DNA of 64,000 nt from Bog-756 sp963699105 (GCA_963699105.1 CAVOTI010000003.1:186001-250000); one strand, 5' to 3'. Numbered from the stretch's first letter, positions 34,718 to 44,365 are shown. Made by a program: numbers and translations. The notes: generated from the letters alone by a model not told the origin.

Positions 34718-35665
34718 GTGAACCGATTCACAACCGGCTCGAAAGGAATACTGCACCGGAACCGTCCCGTTCCCGGTGCTCCCACCGGGTCGGCGGAGAA
34801 GGCTCCGGAGCCCGGTCGTCGGTGGGGTCGCCCGGCCGTAGGGGTGGCCGTCGTCGGAGCGGTGGCCGTGGCCCTGTCAGGGTGCAACTTCTATCCCTCC
34901 TACGGCGCCAGCCGGGGGGCGACTACCCAGGGGCAGGACACGTTCAAGCTGTATTCGGGGATGATGACCACCGGAATCATCGTCGGCGGCCTGGTCTTCC
35001 TGCTCATCCTGTACACGGTGTTGCGCTACCGCCGGCGCTCTGACGACATGCCCCACCAGTTCCACGAGAACATTCCCATCGAGATCCTCTACACGATCAT
35101 CCCGATCCTGATCGTGGCCGGTCTGTTCACCTTCACCGTGATCACCGAGAACAAGGTCGACGCCACCCAGGCGGTCGACGCCACCTCGACCCTGTCGGGC
35201 AACCCCGTGGTGGACATCCGGGTGACCGCCTTCCAGTGGGGGTGGCGGTTCGACTACCCCCGCTTGGACGTGGGCGTGGCCGGCGAGACCACCAACGGTC
35301 CGGACAACCATGGCCCACAGATGGTGGTGCCCGTGGGTCAGACGGTGCAGATCACACTGGTCTCCGATGATGTCATCCACGGGTTCTACGTCCGCGACTT
35401 CAACTTCAGCCGATATGCCCTCCCCGGGGTGACCAACTACTTCGACCTCAACGTGACCCACGCCGGTACCTACTTCGGCCAGTGCACCCAGATATGCGGC
35501 CTCTATCATTCGGAGATGCTGTTCAGCGTGCGAGCCGTGAGCCCGGCGGCGTTCAAGGTGTGGGCGGCCGCCGAAGTCAGGGGTGGCCACACCCTGCAGG
35601 TCGGAGGGGCCGGCGCCCAGAACACCGCACCCCCCGATACTCGGATCTATCCATCGAATGCCTAG
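34718..35665 (+). CDS. ctaC: Cytochrome c oxidase subunit II
   Basis: 315 residues from GTG. A lipoprotein-like signal with lipobox LSGC is at ~50, then two membrane helices (~75-100 and ~118-140). The periplasmic cupredoxin domain holds the CuA site: His in VIHGFYV and the motif GQCTQICGLYHSEM (Cys-x3-Cys-x3-His-x2-Met). It takes electrons from the bc1 complex cytochrome c into the aa3 oxidase. It is first in ctaC-ctaD-ctaF; the ~30-bp gap to ctaD and the overlap of ctaD with ctaF indicate one operon. Confidence 0.95.
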   Translation: MNRFTTGSKGILHRNRPVPGAPTGSAEKAPEPGRRWGRPAVGVAVVGAVAVALSGCNFYPSYGASRGATTQGQDTFKLYSGMMTTGIIVGGLVFLLILYTVLRYRRRSDDMPHQFHENIPIEILYTIIPILIVAGLFTFTVITENKVDATQAVDATSTLSGNPVVDIRVTAFQWGWRFDYPRLDVGVAGETTNGPDNHGPQMVVPVGQTVQITLVSDDVIHGFYVRDFNFSRYALPGVTNYFDLNVTHAGTYFGQCTQICGLYHSEMLFSVRAVSPAAFKVWAAAEVRGGHTLQVGGAGAQNTAPPDTRIYPSNA

Positions 35666-35695
35666 CGCAGCGCTGTCGACGGCAAAGGGACCCGC

Positions 35696-37447
35696 ATGAC
35701 GACGACGATCGAACCGCCTGAACTCATCGAGCCGGAGCAGCCCGGTGGCCCCGGGGGGCACGCGCCTTCGCACGACGGAGCAGGCGACCACGGGCACCAC
35801 GAGGGACCGACCGGGATCCTCAACTGGCTGACCTCCACCGACCACAAGGTCATCGGCAAGAGCTACATGATCACGTCCCTCGTGCTCTTCTTCCTGGCCG
35901 GGATCATGGCGCTGGTGATTCGGGCCCAGCTGGCGTCGCCCACCTCCTCGCTGGTTTCGTTCCAGACCTACAACGAACTGTTCACCATGCACGGCAGCCT
36001 GATGCTGTACCTGTTCGCCGGGCCTTTCGCCTTCGGCGGCCTGGCCAACTACATCGTGCCTCTCCAGGTGGGCGCGCCCGACATGGCCTTCCCCCGGCTG
36101 AACGCCCTCTCCTACTGGCTGTACCTGGGCGGTTCCATCACCATGATGTCGGGCTTCCTGGTGGCCGGAGGGGCGGCCAGCTTCGGGTGGGTCGCCTATG
36201 CCCCGCTGTCCAACGCCACCAACTCCCCCGGCCTCGGGGCCGACCTGTGGCTCATGTCGCTGGCCCTGACCGGGTTCTCGGCCATCTTCACCGGCGTCAA
36301 CCTGTGTGCCACCATCTTCTACCTGCGAGCCCCGGGCATGACCATGTTCAGGGTGCCCATCTTCTCGTGGAACATGCTGGTCACCGCCATCTTGATCCTC
36401 ATCGCCTTCCCCGTGCTGTTCGGGGCGGTGGTGCTGCTGTTCTGCGACCGCCACTTCGGGACCCACATCTTCACGGTGTCGGGGGGTGGCGTTCCGGTGT
36501 TGTGGCAGAATTTATTCTGGTTCTTCGGCCACCCAGAGGTGTACATCCTGGCCTTGCCCTACTTCGGGATGGTCACCGACATCATCCCGGTGTTCTCCCG
36601 CAAGCCCCTGTTCGGCTACAAGGGCATGGTCTTCGCCACCATGTCGATCGCCGCCCTCTCCACCGGGGTGTGGGCTCACCACATGTTCACCACCGGTGTG
36701 GTGCTCCTCCCCTTTTTCTCGCTGCTCTCCTACCTCATCGCCGTGCCCACCGGGATCAAATTCTTCAACTGGATCGGCACCATGTGGGGCGGGCAATTGA
36801 GCTTCCAGACCCCGATGTTGTTCAGCATCGGTTTCCTGTTCGCCTTCCTGATGGGCGGCGTGACCGGAGTGTTGTTGGCATCGCCACCAGTCGACTTCAT
36901 GACCCACGACACCTACTTCGTGGTGGCCCACTTCCACCAGGTGCTCATCGGCACGGCCGTCTTCGCCGGATTTGCCGGGTTCTACTTCTGGTACCCGAAG
37001 ATGTTCGGTCGGATGTTGCGTGAGAGCCTGGGCAAGCTGCACTTCTGGGGCCTGTTCATCGGGTTCTGGGTCACGTTCATGCCCCAGTACGTCCTGGGCC
37101 TGGACGGCATGCCCCGACGGGTGGCCGCCTACCTGCCCGGCAATGGCTGGACCACCCTGAATGTGATCTCGACCGTGGGGGCATTCATCATCGGAGCCTC
37201 GTTCCTGTTCTTCCTGGCCAACCTGTGGGTGTCGTGGCGGAAGCCGATCCCGGCCGGAGACAACCCCTGGGACGGCGGTGCCCTCGAGTGGTTCACCACA
37301 TCGCCGCCTCCCCACCACAACTACAGCCACCTCCCACCCATCCGCTCCGAACGACCGACATGGGACTACAACCACCCCGAGCACCGCAAGCGCCACTCCG
37401 GTGAAACCGTGCTGCCCGACAAGGAATCGGTCCAGGTCGGCTCATGA
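35696..37447 (+). CDS. ctaD: Cytochrome c oxidase subunit I
   Basis: 583 residues with about 12 helices. Haem a and a3/CuB ligands are visible: FTMHGSLMLYLF (low-spin haem His), WFFGHPEVYILALPYFG (CuB His cross-linked to Tyr), WAHHMFTTG (two CuB His) and FVVAHFHQVLIG (haem His residues). The N-terminal extension is Pro/Gly/His-rich, and the C-terminal tail is hydrophilic. It reduces oxygen to water and pumps protons. Its stop overlaps the ctaF start (ATGA). Confidence 0.97.
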   Translation: MTTTIEPPELIEPEQPGGPGGHAPSHDGAGDHGHHEGPTGILNWLTSTDHKVIGKSYMITSLVLFFLAGIMALVIRAQLASPTSSLVSFQTYNELFTMHGSLMLYLFAGPFAFGGLANYIVPLQVGAPDMAFPRLNALSYWLYLGGSITMMSGFLVAGGAASFGWVAYAPLSNATNSPGLGADLWLMSLALTGFSAIFTGVNLCATIFYLRAPGMTMFRVPIFSWNMLVTAILILIAFPVLFGAVVLLFCDRHFGTHIFTVSGGGVPVLWQNLFWFFGHPEVYILALPYFGMVTDIIPVFSRKPLFGYKGMVFATMSIAALSTGVWAHHMFTTGVVLLPFFSLLSYLIAVPTGIKFFNWIGTMWGGQLSFQTPMLFSIGFLFAFLMGGVTGVLLASPPVDFMTHDTYFVVAHFHQVLIGTAVFAGFAGFYFWYPKMFGRMLRESLGKLHFWGLFIGFWVTFMPQYVLGLDGMPRRVAAYLPGNGWTTLNVISTVGAFIIGASFLFFLANLWVSWRKPIPAGDNPWDGGALEWFTTSPPPHHNYSHLPPIRSERPTWDYNHPEHRKRHSGETVLPDKESVQVGS

Positions 37448-37836
37448 GGGTAAACGGCCTGTTCCTTGCCGGCATCGGCGTGTTCTTCGGCATCATCGGC
37501 GTCATCTACTGGTTCACCAGCTACGAGGACGGCGGCTTCGCCATGCTCATCGGATCGGCCCTGCTGGGCCTCGGCCCAGGCGGGTACTATCTGTGGTGGT
37601 CCCGACGAATGGCGCCGCGGGCGGACGACGACCCCGAAGCGGAAGTGGCCGAAGGGGCCGGGACGGTCGAGGCCTTTCCCAGTTCGAGCATCTGGCCGTT
37701 CGTGTTGGGCATGGGGGCGCTGTTCACCGTCTTGACGTTCGTGTTCGGCCTGTGGTTGGCCCCTCTCGGGGCTGCGCTCATCCTGGCCGCCGCTATCGGC
37801 GGCACCGTCGAGAGCCGCCGGGGAGGGGCGACCTGA
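37444..37836 (+). CDS. ctaF: Cytochrome c oxidase subunit IV (actinobacterial type)
   Basis: 130 residues with four helices in two pairs (~5-22, ~33-50, ~78-95, ~97-118). Position after ctaD with a 4-bp overlap, and motifs such as WFTSYEDGGFAMLIGSALLGLGPGGYYLWW, match the small actinobacterial subunit IV that stabilises the aa3 oxidase. It is the last gene of the plus-strand cox operon. Confidence 0.9.
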   Translation: MRVNGLFLAGIGVFFGIIGVIYWFTSYEDGGFAMLIGSALLGLGPGGYYLWWSRRMAPRADDDPEAEVAEGAGTVEAFPSSSIWPFVLGMGALFTVLTFVFGLWLAPLGAALILAAAIGGTVESRRGGAT

Positions 37837-38281
37837 CCGCCCGCAGGCCCGGTCGGGTGGCCGAGGGCGGGTAGCAGGGGCGGGTAGCGAGGGATGGGCC
37901 GGCCGGGTGTCTCAGTCGGGTGTCCCGGTCGGGTGGCGAGGGATGGGCCGCAGGGCGGGTAGCGGTGGGGTGGACAGCAGGGTTGGCCAGCGGGGGCGGC
38001 TAGCGGGGGCGGGTAGCGGGGGCGGCTAGCGGGGGCGGGTAGCAGGGGCGGGTAGCAGGGGCGGGTAGCAGCGGGATGGGCCGGGTCGGAAGTGGCAGCG
38101 GAGGTGCCACGGCGGTGGTCGGCGAGACGGTCCGCTGGAGCCGGCGGGGCCATCGTGTGGCAGTCAGTGGCGCAGGAACACTTCCGGGATGATGTCGAGC
38201 TGTGCCGCCCCCCCGCCGCCCGCCCAGGATCACCGCCGAGGGCGTCGACGGAGTGGCCGCCGGAGTTCGCCCATCAGATCC
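37837..38281. repeat. GGGGCGGGTAGC minisatellite after the cox operon
   Basis: Between about 37863 and 38079 there are roughly ten copies of a 12-13 bp unit GGGGCGGGTAGC / GGGGGCGGCTAGC, broken by GGGATGGGCC elements. No gene is supported in the 445-bp gap between ctaF and the insertion element. Confidence 0.8.
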
Positions 38282-39503
38282 TTCAACGGTTCGCACCCTG
38301 TTGCCTCACGTCAAATCCCGCGCCAAGGGTGATTCGTTGCCTCATGGAGAACCCCGCGCTTCGAGTTAGTGGGTGAACGCCCGGTTGACGGCCCGCGGCG
38401 GCGGTCCGGTCTTCGCCAAGGCCAGGCGTTGGAGCTGGGTGGTGAGGCGGGCGATCTCTGCCTGATGGCGGGTCGGATGGAGGGCGTTGCGGGCTCTCGT
38501 GAGGGCGGCCTGCTGGCCAGGGGTGAGGCCCCCGGCGGCCAGGAGGCGCTGATAGGGGCTCTGGGCGCTGTCGTGGCGCTTGGCGACCTTGGCCCCCACC
38601 CGGGTGGGGCTGGTGAGCTTCTGCTGGGTGAGCAGGAGGTTGGTGTAGTTCTGCTCCAGAGCCCAGATCCGGTTGAGCACGGCGAGTTCGGCCTCGGTGT
38701 CGAAACGCAGGTAGCCGACCAGCTCTCGCACATGGGTCCAGTTCTTCTGCTCCACATGGCAGCCGTCGTTCTTGTTGCCCGGTCGGGACCGGGTGAAGGT
38801 GATCCGGCGGGTGGTGCACCACTCGAGCAAGTCGGCGTTGATGAATTCGCTGCCGTTGTCGGAGTCGATCCCGAGGATGGGGAAGGGGAACTGGCGACAG
38901 CCGTGCTCGATGGCCTCGGCCACCCGGATGGCCGACTTGTTGGCCACCGACCGGTTGATCGTCCAACCGGTGGCGATGTCGGTCATGGTCAGGGTGAAGC
39001 AGAACTCCCCGAAGGAGTTGCCTCCCTCGTGGCCGACCAGGTCGATCTCGACGAAGCCAGGGACGACGTCGTCCCACTCCGACCAGGTTCTGACGGGAAT
39101 CTGGGTCTTGAGCAGGGACCCGGGCTTGGTGTGGCTCACCCCCCGGAATCCGGCCAGCACCTTGGCTCCTGTCAGCCGCCGGTCGATGGTGGCGGCGCTC
39201 ATCGAGGTGAGCAGCACGGCCTCGTCGTCGGTGAGGTCGAGCTCCCCGTCCCGGCGGAGCAACGGCACCAGCACGGGGAGCATGGGGGCCAGCCGCTTGC
39301 CCGCCGGCATCCGGGCTGCCCGCCAGCACAGTTCGAGGGCGGACACCACCCGGGCCGAGTAGGTCGGCACCCGAGCGGTCCTCACCCGAAAGCTCCATGG
39401 ATCAGGCGTAGTCGACCCTCCGCCAGGCGCGGATTCCTTCGTGAGGCAACGATGCCGGCTACGCGCGGGTTTCTGATGAGTCAATGCGGGCACCTTTCAA
39501 CGG
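38282..39503 (-). mobile_element. Insertion sequence with doubled terminal repeats
   Basis: Each end carries two ~25-bp copies of the same repeat in inverted orientation. On the left, GTTGCCTCACG at 38300 and GTTGCCTCATG at 38336. On the right (complement), GTTGCCTCACG from 39450 and ATTGACTCAT from 39485. Copy spacing is 35-36 bp at both ends, and the conserved second half is CCGCGC. TTCAACGG flanks the element at 38282-38289 and 39496-39503 and may be an 8-bp target duplication. A DDE transposase gene lies between the ends but lacks its N-terminal domain, so the copy is probably non-autonomous. The family is not assigned. Confidence 0.7.
38366..39385 (-). CDS. Transposase with integrase (rve/DDE) core, N-terminally truncated
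   Basis: About 340 residues from a GTG at 39385; the frame stays open to 39493, but that part is only a translation of the element's right terminal repeats. The DDE core is clear: FVEIDLVGHEGG (Asp), GIDSDNGSEF (Asp) and the Glu in GCHVEQKNW. The preceding region KRLAPMLPVLVPLL...LLTSMSAATIDRRL is the linker found in this transposase group. Relatives usually have a further ~80-90 residue helix-turn-helix domain at the N-terminus, and it is missing here. The protein probably cannot recognise its ends. Confidence 0.8.
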   Translation of the reverse strand: MRTARVPTYSARVVSALELCWRAARMPAGKRLAPMLPVLVPLLRRDGELDLTDDEAVLLTSMSAATIDRRLTGAKVLAGFRGVSHTKPGSLLKTQIPVRTWSEWDDVVPGFVEIDLVGHEGGNSFGEFCFTLTMTDIATGWTINRSVANKSAIRVAEAIEHGCRQFPFPILGIDSDNGSEFINADLLEWCTTRRITFTRSRPGNKNDGCHVEQKNWTHVRELVGYLRFDTEAELAVLNRIWALEQNYTNLLLTQQKLTSPTRVGAKVAKRHDSAQSPYQRLLAAGGLTPGQQAALTRARNALHPTRHQAEIARLTTQLQRLALAKTGPPPRAVNRAFTH

Positions 39504-40390
39504 CATCGCAGACGGTATAAGGTCGAGGCCCACGAGGAGCAATTTGTAACCGTGGCGGTTGAGAAGGTCCGTCGACCATGGCCGGATTGCTGCGCAAGAT
39601 CGTTAGTACCTGGAACTCGGGGGGTCATCCGATGCAGGGTGTCTCTGCCCTCTTGAAGCCCCTCACCCTCGTCGATGCCCAGCGAGTCTGGAACTCCGGG
39701 TTGTGGTCGCTCGAGGAGGCCTTGGCCAGTGAGGGCTCTCGGCTGAGACCGACCAGACGGGACTCCACCTTGCTGGCAACCGGGAATGCGGCAGCAAGGC
39801 TCCACCCGTACTCCTGTCCCCTCGAGGTGCCCGCCGTGCCGCCGGGTGTTGTGTCGACCTCGATAACCCTGCGCACATCGAGGCTTGCCCCCGCCGTCGA
39901 CCACGACACTGCCGCCGCCTATCTTCGGCTGATCCGCCGGTACGGAGACAAGGCGTATCCACCGACCGCCGCCCCGCCCTCTGCCGTGGCCTCCAGTCGG
40001 CCACCGACACCGATTGCCCTTCCGGCCGGTCCTCAGCGGGACCGGGACCTCAGGCCTGAATGGCGGAGAGGAGAAACTGACCTCGCCGAAACCCCGAAGG
40101 GTCACCGGCGGACCTCCCCTCCGACCGGGGCCAGGACCGACCGGCGAGCAGGACGCGAGACCCTCAAAAGGCCTGGTCCCGCCGGAATTGTGCAGCCCCG
40201 AGAAGGCCGCCGAGATGATGGAGCCCGACGCCCCAGCTGAGACTCTGTCGACGCCCTCGCCTGCTCACAGCTCGGATTCACCCTGCCGCCCGCCAACACC
40301 GCTCGGCCCGACGGCGCTCCGACCTACACCGCCCGCCCGACGCCGCTCTGAACTAGGCGGCGGCCCTACGCCGCCCACCGGCGGTGTGGA
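39504..40390. other. Gene-poor region between the insertion sequence and qcrB
   Basis: No recognisable gene in 887 bp. An open frame at 39578-40240 (+) would give a 220-residue Pro/Arg-rich product, and frames on the other strand are equally long; codon third positions are less GC-biased than in real neighbouring genes and no domain is recognised. TATAAG near 39514 is the only promoter-like hexamer seen. The last ~120 bp has imperfect GGCGCTCCGACCTACACCGCCC-like repeats. This may be a decayed gene or imported DNA. Confidence 0.45.
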
Positions 40391-41893
40391 TCAACGCATC
40401 ACCCGGCGCACACCTTCACCGGTGGCCAGCTCGGGCGGGACCAGATCGATGAAGGTGGGGACGGGAATGGCCTCGAGCTCATCGTGCTCGTCGCCCGGCC
40501 GGGGCTGAGTGGCCACGGTGGTGTACTCACCGGTCGGCGACAGCTCGACCATGACGGCCCGCTTGCGTTTGCCGATGCCCTCGGCGGCCCGCATCTCGTT
40601 GCACACCTTGTAGGTCACGAAATAGGCGATGATGGGGGCCAGCACCACGGCGAACCGGAAGAACCACAGCACCGACTTCAGCGGCAGGTTGAAGAAGTTG
40701 GCCATCACGTCGGTCGACGAGGCGAAGAAGGTCATGCCCAACAGGGTGAGCATGGCGGCCCCGGCCCCGGTCCTCTTGGGGCGGTCCCGCGGGCGGTCCA
40801 AGAGGTTGTGGTAGGCCAGGTCCTTGGTATGCCGGGACTCGATGAACGGCCACACCAGCAGGATGTTGAAGATGAGGCCGGGGAAGATCACCGCCGGTAG
40901 GAAGACCTCGAGAGGGAGGGTGTGGCCCCAGCCCACCCACTCCCAGCTGGGCATGATTCGCAGGGCCCCGTCCAGCCAACCCATGTACCAGTCGGGCTGG
41001 ACGGCGTAGGAGATCTGGTACGGCTCGTACTGGCCGAACTGCCAGATCGGGTTGATCTGGGCGAACCCTCCCAACAGGAAGATGACCGCCGTCACCATGA
41101 ACAAGAACCCGGTGGTCTTGGCCATGAAGGTCGGGAACATCGGCGAGCCGACCACGTTGTGCTCGGTCTTGCCCTTCCCCGGGAACTGGGTGTGCTTCTG
41201 TTTGACCAGCAGCCCCAGGTGGGCGCCGAGCAGGCCCATGAGAATGAGGGGCACGATCAGGACGTGGATGATGAAGAACCGGGGGATGATCACCCCGCTG
41301 CCCGGATAGTTGCCTCCGAACAGGAAGAAGGCCAGATAGCTGCCGACCAGGGGGATCGACTCGATGATCGAGTAGGCGATCCGGATACCGGTACCCGACA
41401 CCAGGTCGTCGGGGAGCGAGTAGCCGAGGAACCCGTTGACGATGCCGAGGATGAGCATGGTCACCCCGACGATCCAGTTGAACTCACGGGGCTTGCGGAA
41501 GGCGCCGGTGAAGAACACCCGGGCCATGTGCACGGCGATCGAGCCGAGGAAGATGTCGGCCGCCCAGTGGTGGGCCTGGCGCATCAGGAGGCCCGACCGG
41601 ACGTCGAACGACAGCCCGACCGACGAGGCGTAGGCCTCGGAGACCTTCTGGCCTTGCAAGGGGCGGTAGGAGCCGTGGTAGACGATCTCGTGGGCGGAGG
41701 GCACGTAGTAGAGCGACAGGAAGACCCCGGTGGCGATCAGCACCACGAACGAGTAGAGGGCGATCTCGCCCAGCATGAACGACCAGTGGTCGGGAAAGAT
41801 CTTGTCGAGGAAGGTGCGCCCGCCCTTGGCGATGCCCAGCCGGTCGTCGACCCATCGGAGCGAGCTGTCGATCGGATTGGCGGTGGCGGTCAC
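40391..41893 (-). CDS. qcrB: Cytochrome bc1 complex cytochrome b subunit
   Basis: 500 residues from the GTG at 41893, overlapping the qcrA stop (GTGA). Haem-ligating His residues are in LMRQAHHWAADIFLGSIAVHMARVF and FFIIHVLIVPLILMGLLGAHLG; the Qo-site region is RIMPSWEW, actinobacterial equivalent of PEWY. About nine helices are followed by a hydrophilic C-terminal extension (~430-500), typical of actinobacteria. It oxidises menaquinol and passes electrons to QcrA and QcrC. It is last in ctaE-qcrC-qcrA-qcrB. Confidence 0.96.
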   Translation of the reverse strand: MTATANPIDSSLRWVDDRLGIAKGGRTFLDKIFPDHWSFMLGEIALYSFVVLIATGVFLSLYYVPSAHEIVYHGSYRPLQGQKVSEAYASSVGLSFDVRSGLLMRQAHHWAADIFLGSIAVHMARVFFTGAFRKPREFNWIVGVTMLILGIVNGFLGYSLPDDLVSGTGIRIAYSIIESIPLVGSYLAFFLFGGNYPGSGVIIPRFFIIHVLIVPLILMGLLGAHLGLLVKQKHTQFPGKGKTEHNVVGSPMFPTFMAKTTGFLFMVTAVIFLLGGFAQINPIWQFGQYEPYQISYAVQPDWYMGWLDGALRIMPSWEWVGWGHTLPLEVFLPAVIFPGLIFNILLVWPFIESRHTKDLAYHNLLDRPRDRPKRTGAGAAMLTLLGMTFFASSTDVMANFFNLPLKSVLWFFRFAVVLAPIIAYFVTYKVCNEMRAAEGIGKRKRAVMVELSPTGEYTTVATQPRPGDEHDELEAIPVPTFIDLVPPELATGEGVRRVMR

Positions 41894-42816
41894 GGGCGCT
41901 CCCAGAATCCGGGGCCGACGGCCTGGTCGAAGCTGCCGTTGGCCCGGAGGTGCCCGAAGGCGTCCACGGTGATGGGCAGCTGGGGAAGGGGCCGGGGGGC
42001 CGGTCCGAACTCGGGCACCGCCCCGGCCAGCACATTGAAGATCGACTGGTGGCACGGACAGACCAGCTGTTGGGTCTGTTCCTGGTAGAGCCCCACCGGG
42101 CAGCCCAGGTGGGTGCACAGCTTGGAGTAGGCGACGTAGCCGTCCACGCCCCAGTTGGTGCGGCCGGGGGACGTGAGGGGTTGGAGCGAATTCGACAGCC
42201 GGATCAGGATCACCTGGTTGGGCGAGGATCCCTCGTAGCCCTTGGGGAACACGGTGAGCACGCCACCCACTTCGAGGTCGTCGGCGAACACCTCACGGCC
42301 GTCGATGGTCACCAGCTGGGAGCCTTTCTTCCAATTGGTCTCGAACAGGGTTCGCCCCGGCTTGGGGCCGAGGGACCGCAGCAGCGGGAATAGGAGGACG
42401 ACTCCCATGGCCGTCGAGCCGAGGGCGAACAGACCGCCCAGCAGCTTGCGTCGCTGCACCACCATGCCGCCCCGCTCGGTGATGGCCGCCGTCATGGCGT
42501 CGCGCTCGGCCTCGGTGGAGTGGAACTCGTGACGCTCCTCCACGAACGGCCCCTGGGGCATCAGGTACTTGCCCCAGGCCGTGACCCCGAATCCCAGGCC
42601 GAACAGGCCGATGCCCAGGGTGATGGCCTCCCACTGGGTGTTGGCCGCCTGCCAGTAGGCCACGCCGAACCCGATGAACCCGACGAACCCGACGAACATG
42701 GCCAGGGCCGCCACCATCTGGGCCCGCTCGGGGCGGGTGGCATAGGGCTGCAGGTGGGGATCGTCGAGGGCGGCCGGGGGAAGGGGCCCCTCGAGGTGGG
42801 GGGACTCGTCGCTCAC
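41890..42816 (-). CDS. qcrA: Cytochrome bc1 complex Rieske iron-sulfur subunit
   Basis: 308 residues from GTG. The [2Fe-2S] site is seen as CTHLGC and CPCHQS (~230-260). Three N-terminal membrane helices are present: GFVGFIGFGVAYW (~40-60), ITLGIGLFGLGFGVTAW and LFALGSTAMGVVLLF, as in actinobacterial Rieske proteins. The first helix is partly encoded by a 9-bp repeat giving Val-Gly-Phe steps. GTGA overlaps link it to qcrC upstream and qcrB downstream. Confidence 0.96.
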   Translation of the reverse strand: MSDESPHLEGPLPPAALDDPHLQPYATRPERAQMVAALAMFVGFVGFIGFGVAYWQAANTQWEAITLGIGLFGLGFGVTAWGKYLMPQGPFVEERHEFHSTEAERDAMTAAITERGGMVVQRRKLLGGLFALGSTAMGVVLLFPLLRSLGPKPGRTLFETNWKKGSQLVTIDGREVFADDLEVGGVLTVFPKGYEGSSPNQVILIRLSNSLQPLTSPGRTNWGVDGYVAYSKLCTHLGCPVGLYQEQTQQLVCPCHQSIFNVLAGAVPEFGPAPRPLPQLPITVDAFGHLRANGSFDQAVGPGFWERP

Positions 42817-43748
42817 GTGCGGTCTCCGATCCAGAAGCAGACGAGCATCAGCACGCCGACTCCGACGAGCAGTCCGACGAAGCCCTCACCGACCGGTCCG
42901 ATCCCTCCCAGCCCCACACCGCCCGGGTCGGCGGGGTGCTGGATGACGCCGGTGACGTAGGCGGCGATGTCGCGGGCTTCGGCGTTGGTGATGTCCCCGG
43001 GGCCGAAACGGGGCATGTTGCCCGGGCCCGAACGGATGGCTTCCACGACCTGGGTGGGGGTGGCCAGATGGAGGCTGGGGGCGTAGGCGCCCTCCATGAG
43101 GGCGTCACCGGCCCCGGTGATGGTGTGGCACGCCGCGCAGTTGAGCGTGAACAGGGTGCCCCCGGACTCGAGATCGGCCTCGTTGGTGTTGACCACCGGG
43201 ATCTGCACGCCGACGCCGGGAGTCAGGGACTGCACCCACGCGGCGATCTCCAGGGTCTGGATGCGGTCGAACCGGGGCGGCTTGCGGGTGGCCTGCACGC
43301 TGGAGTCCTCGAGCGGCATACGACCGGTGGACACCCAGAAGTCGACCGTCCCGGCCCCGAGGCCCTGCAGGTTGGGAGCCCGGGTCGTGCCGAGGGCTTC
43401 CGGCCCGTGGCAGCTCGAGCAGTTGGAGGCGAACAGGACCGCTCCGGGGTCGACGAAGGACTTGGGCAGCGGCACATAGAAGATGCCGGCCTGGCTGGCC
43501 GAAGCGTCGTAGGAGAGGACGCTCGAGGCGCTGGGCAGGGACCGGGTGCCGATCGGTGTGGTGGTGCTGGTGGTCGAGTGCAGATCCGGCAAGGTGGTGG
43601 TGGGCACACTGAGGGGGGCCGCCGAGCTTCCGCTGGCCTGGGCGGCGCCCGGTGAGAAGGCCAGCAACCCGATGATGGCCACGGACCCCACGAGGGCCGC
43701 CGGCACGGCCAGTCGATGAGCGAACAGTCTGCGAAGTGCGGCCGGCAT
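42813..43748 (-). CDS. qcrC: Cytochrome bc1 complex dihaem cytochrome c subunit
   Basis: 311 residues. The N-terminal signal-anchor helix is at ~15-35. Two haem c sites are CSSCHG (~110) and CAACHT (~208), each CxxCH, with axial Met candidates in TGRMPLED and NMPRFGPG. The C-terminal membrane helix is VGEGFVGLLVGVGVLMLVCFWI. This dihaem subunit bridges bc1 and aa3 directly in actinobacteria, so no separate cytochrome c is needed. A short Thr/Ser linker follows the signal region. Confidence 0.95.
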   Translation of the reverse strand: MPAALRRLFAHRLAVPAALVGSVAIIGLLAFSPGAAQASGSSAAPLSVPTTTLPDLHSTTSTTTPIGTRSLPSASSVLSYDASASQAGIFYVPLPKSFVDPGAVLFASNCSSCHGPEALGTTRAPNLQGLGAGTVDFWVSTGRMPLEDSSVQATRKPPRFDRIQTLEIAAWVQSLTPGVGVQIPVVNTNEADLESGGTLFTLNCAACHTITGAGDALMEGAYAPSLHLATPTQVVEAIRSGPGNMPRFGPGDITNAEARDIAAYVTGVIQHPADPGGVGLGGIGPVGEGFVGLLVGVGVLMLVCFWIGDRT

Positions 43749-44359
43749 CTACTTGAGCAGGAACAAGCAGGAGTAGAGGCCGACCCACACCACGTCCACG
43801 AAGTGCCAGTAGTAGCTGACACCCTGGAACACCGCGGTCTCCCCGGGTCACCCTTGGGACCCTTCAACCGTCCCAGCAGGAAGATCATGGCCACCAACCC
43901 CAGGGTGACGTGGAGCCCGTGCACCCCGGACATGATGTAGAAGAGCGATGCGTAGGCGGTGTGGGTGGGGTCGGTGGCCGGGTTGTGGGACAGGGAGATC
44001 CACTCGTAGAACTGGTTGGCCACGAACAGCGATCCGAGGACCAGGGTCGCCACCACGAAGATCTTGGCGCTGCGCCGGTTCCCCTTCTCCTGGTCCCAGA
44101 CCGCCTTTTGCATGGTGAAACTGGAGGACACCAGGATCAGGGTGAAGATGCCGGCCCGGATGGTGTCCAGGTGGGTGCCGGGGGGCGGCCACACCGAGGC
44201 GTGGGCCCGGATGGTGAAGAAGGCGGCGAACAGGGAACTGAAGAACATCACCTCGGAGCCCAGCCAGATGATGACGCCCACTGCCAGCATCGATGGCCTG
44301 TCGGGCCGGTGGCGTCGGGTCGAGGGGATCGCCGTGTCGGCGGCGAGGGCCTGAGTCAC
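43749..44359 (-). CDS. ctaE: Cytochrome c oxidase subunit III, frameshifted near its end
   Basis: From the GTG at 44359: SMLAVGVIIWLGSEVMFFSSLFAAFFTIRA, SSFTMQKAVWDQEKGN and YASLFYIMSGVHGLHVTLGLVAMIFLLGR are classic subunit III segments. At about 43845 the frame must shift by one base inside a CCCGGGG run to continue as GVSYYWHFVDVVWVGLYSCLFLL and stop at 43749. As given, the long frame runs on into qcrC. Because the gene is essential for the oxidase and the break is in a homopolymer, a sequence error is likely. The stop directly abuts qcrC. Confidence 0.88.
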
Positions 44360-44365
44360 GCCGCA

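Noticed and set aside
37863..38079. GC-rich repeats considered as a terminator or origin
   Set aside because: No stem followed by T-run and no DnaA-box-like sequence; only tandem units are visible.
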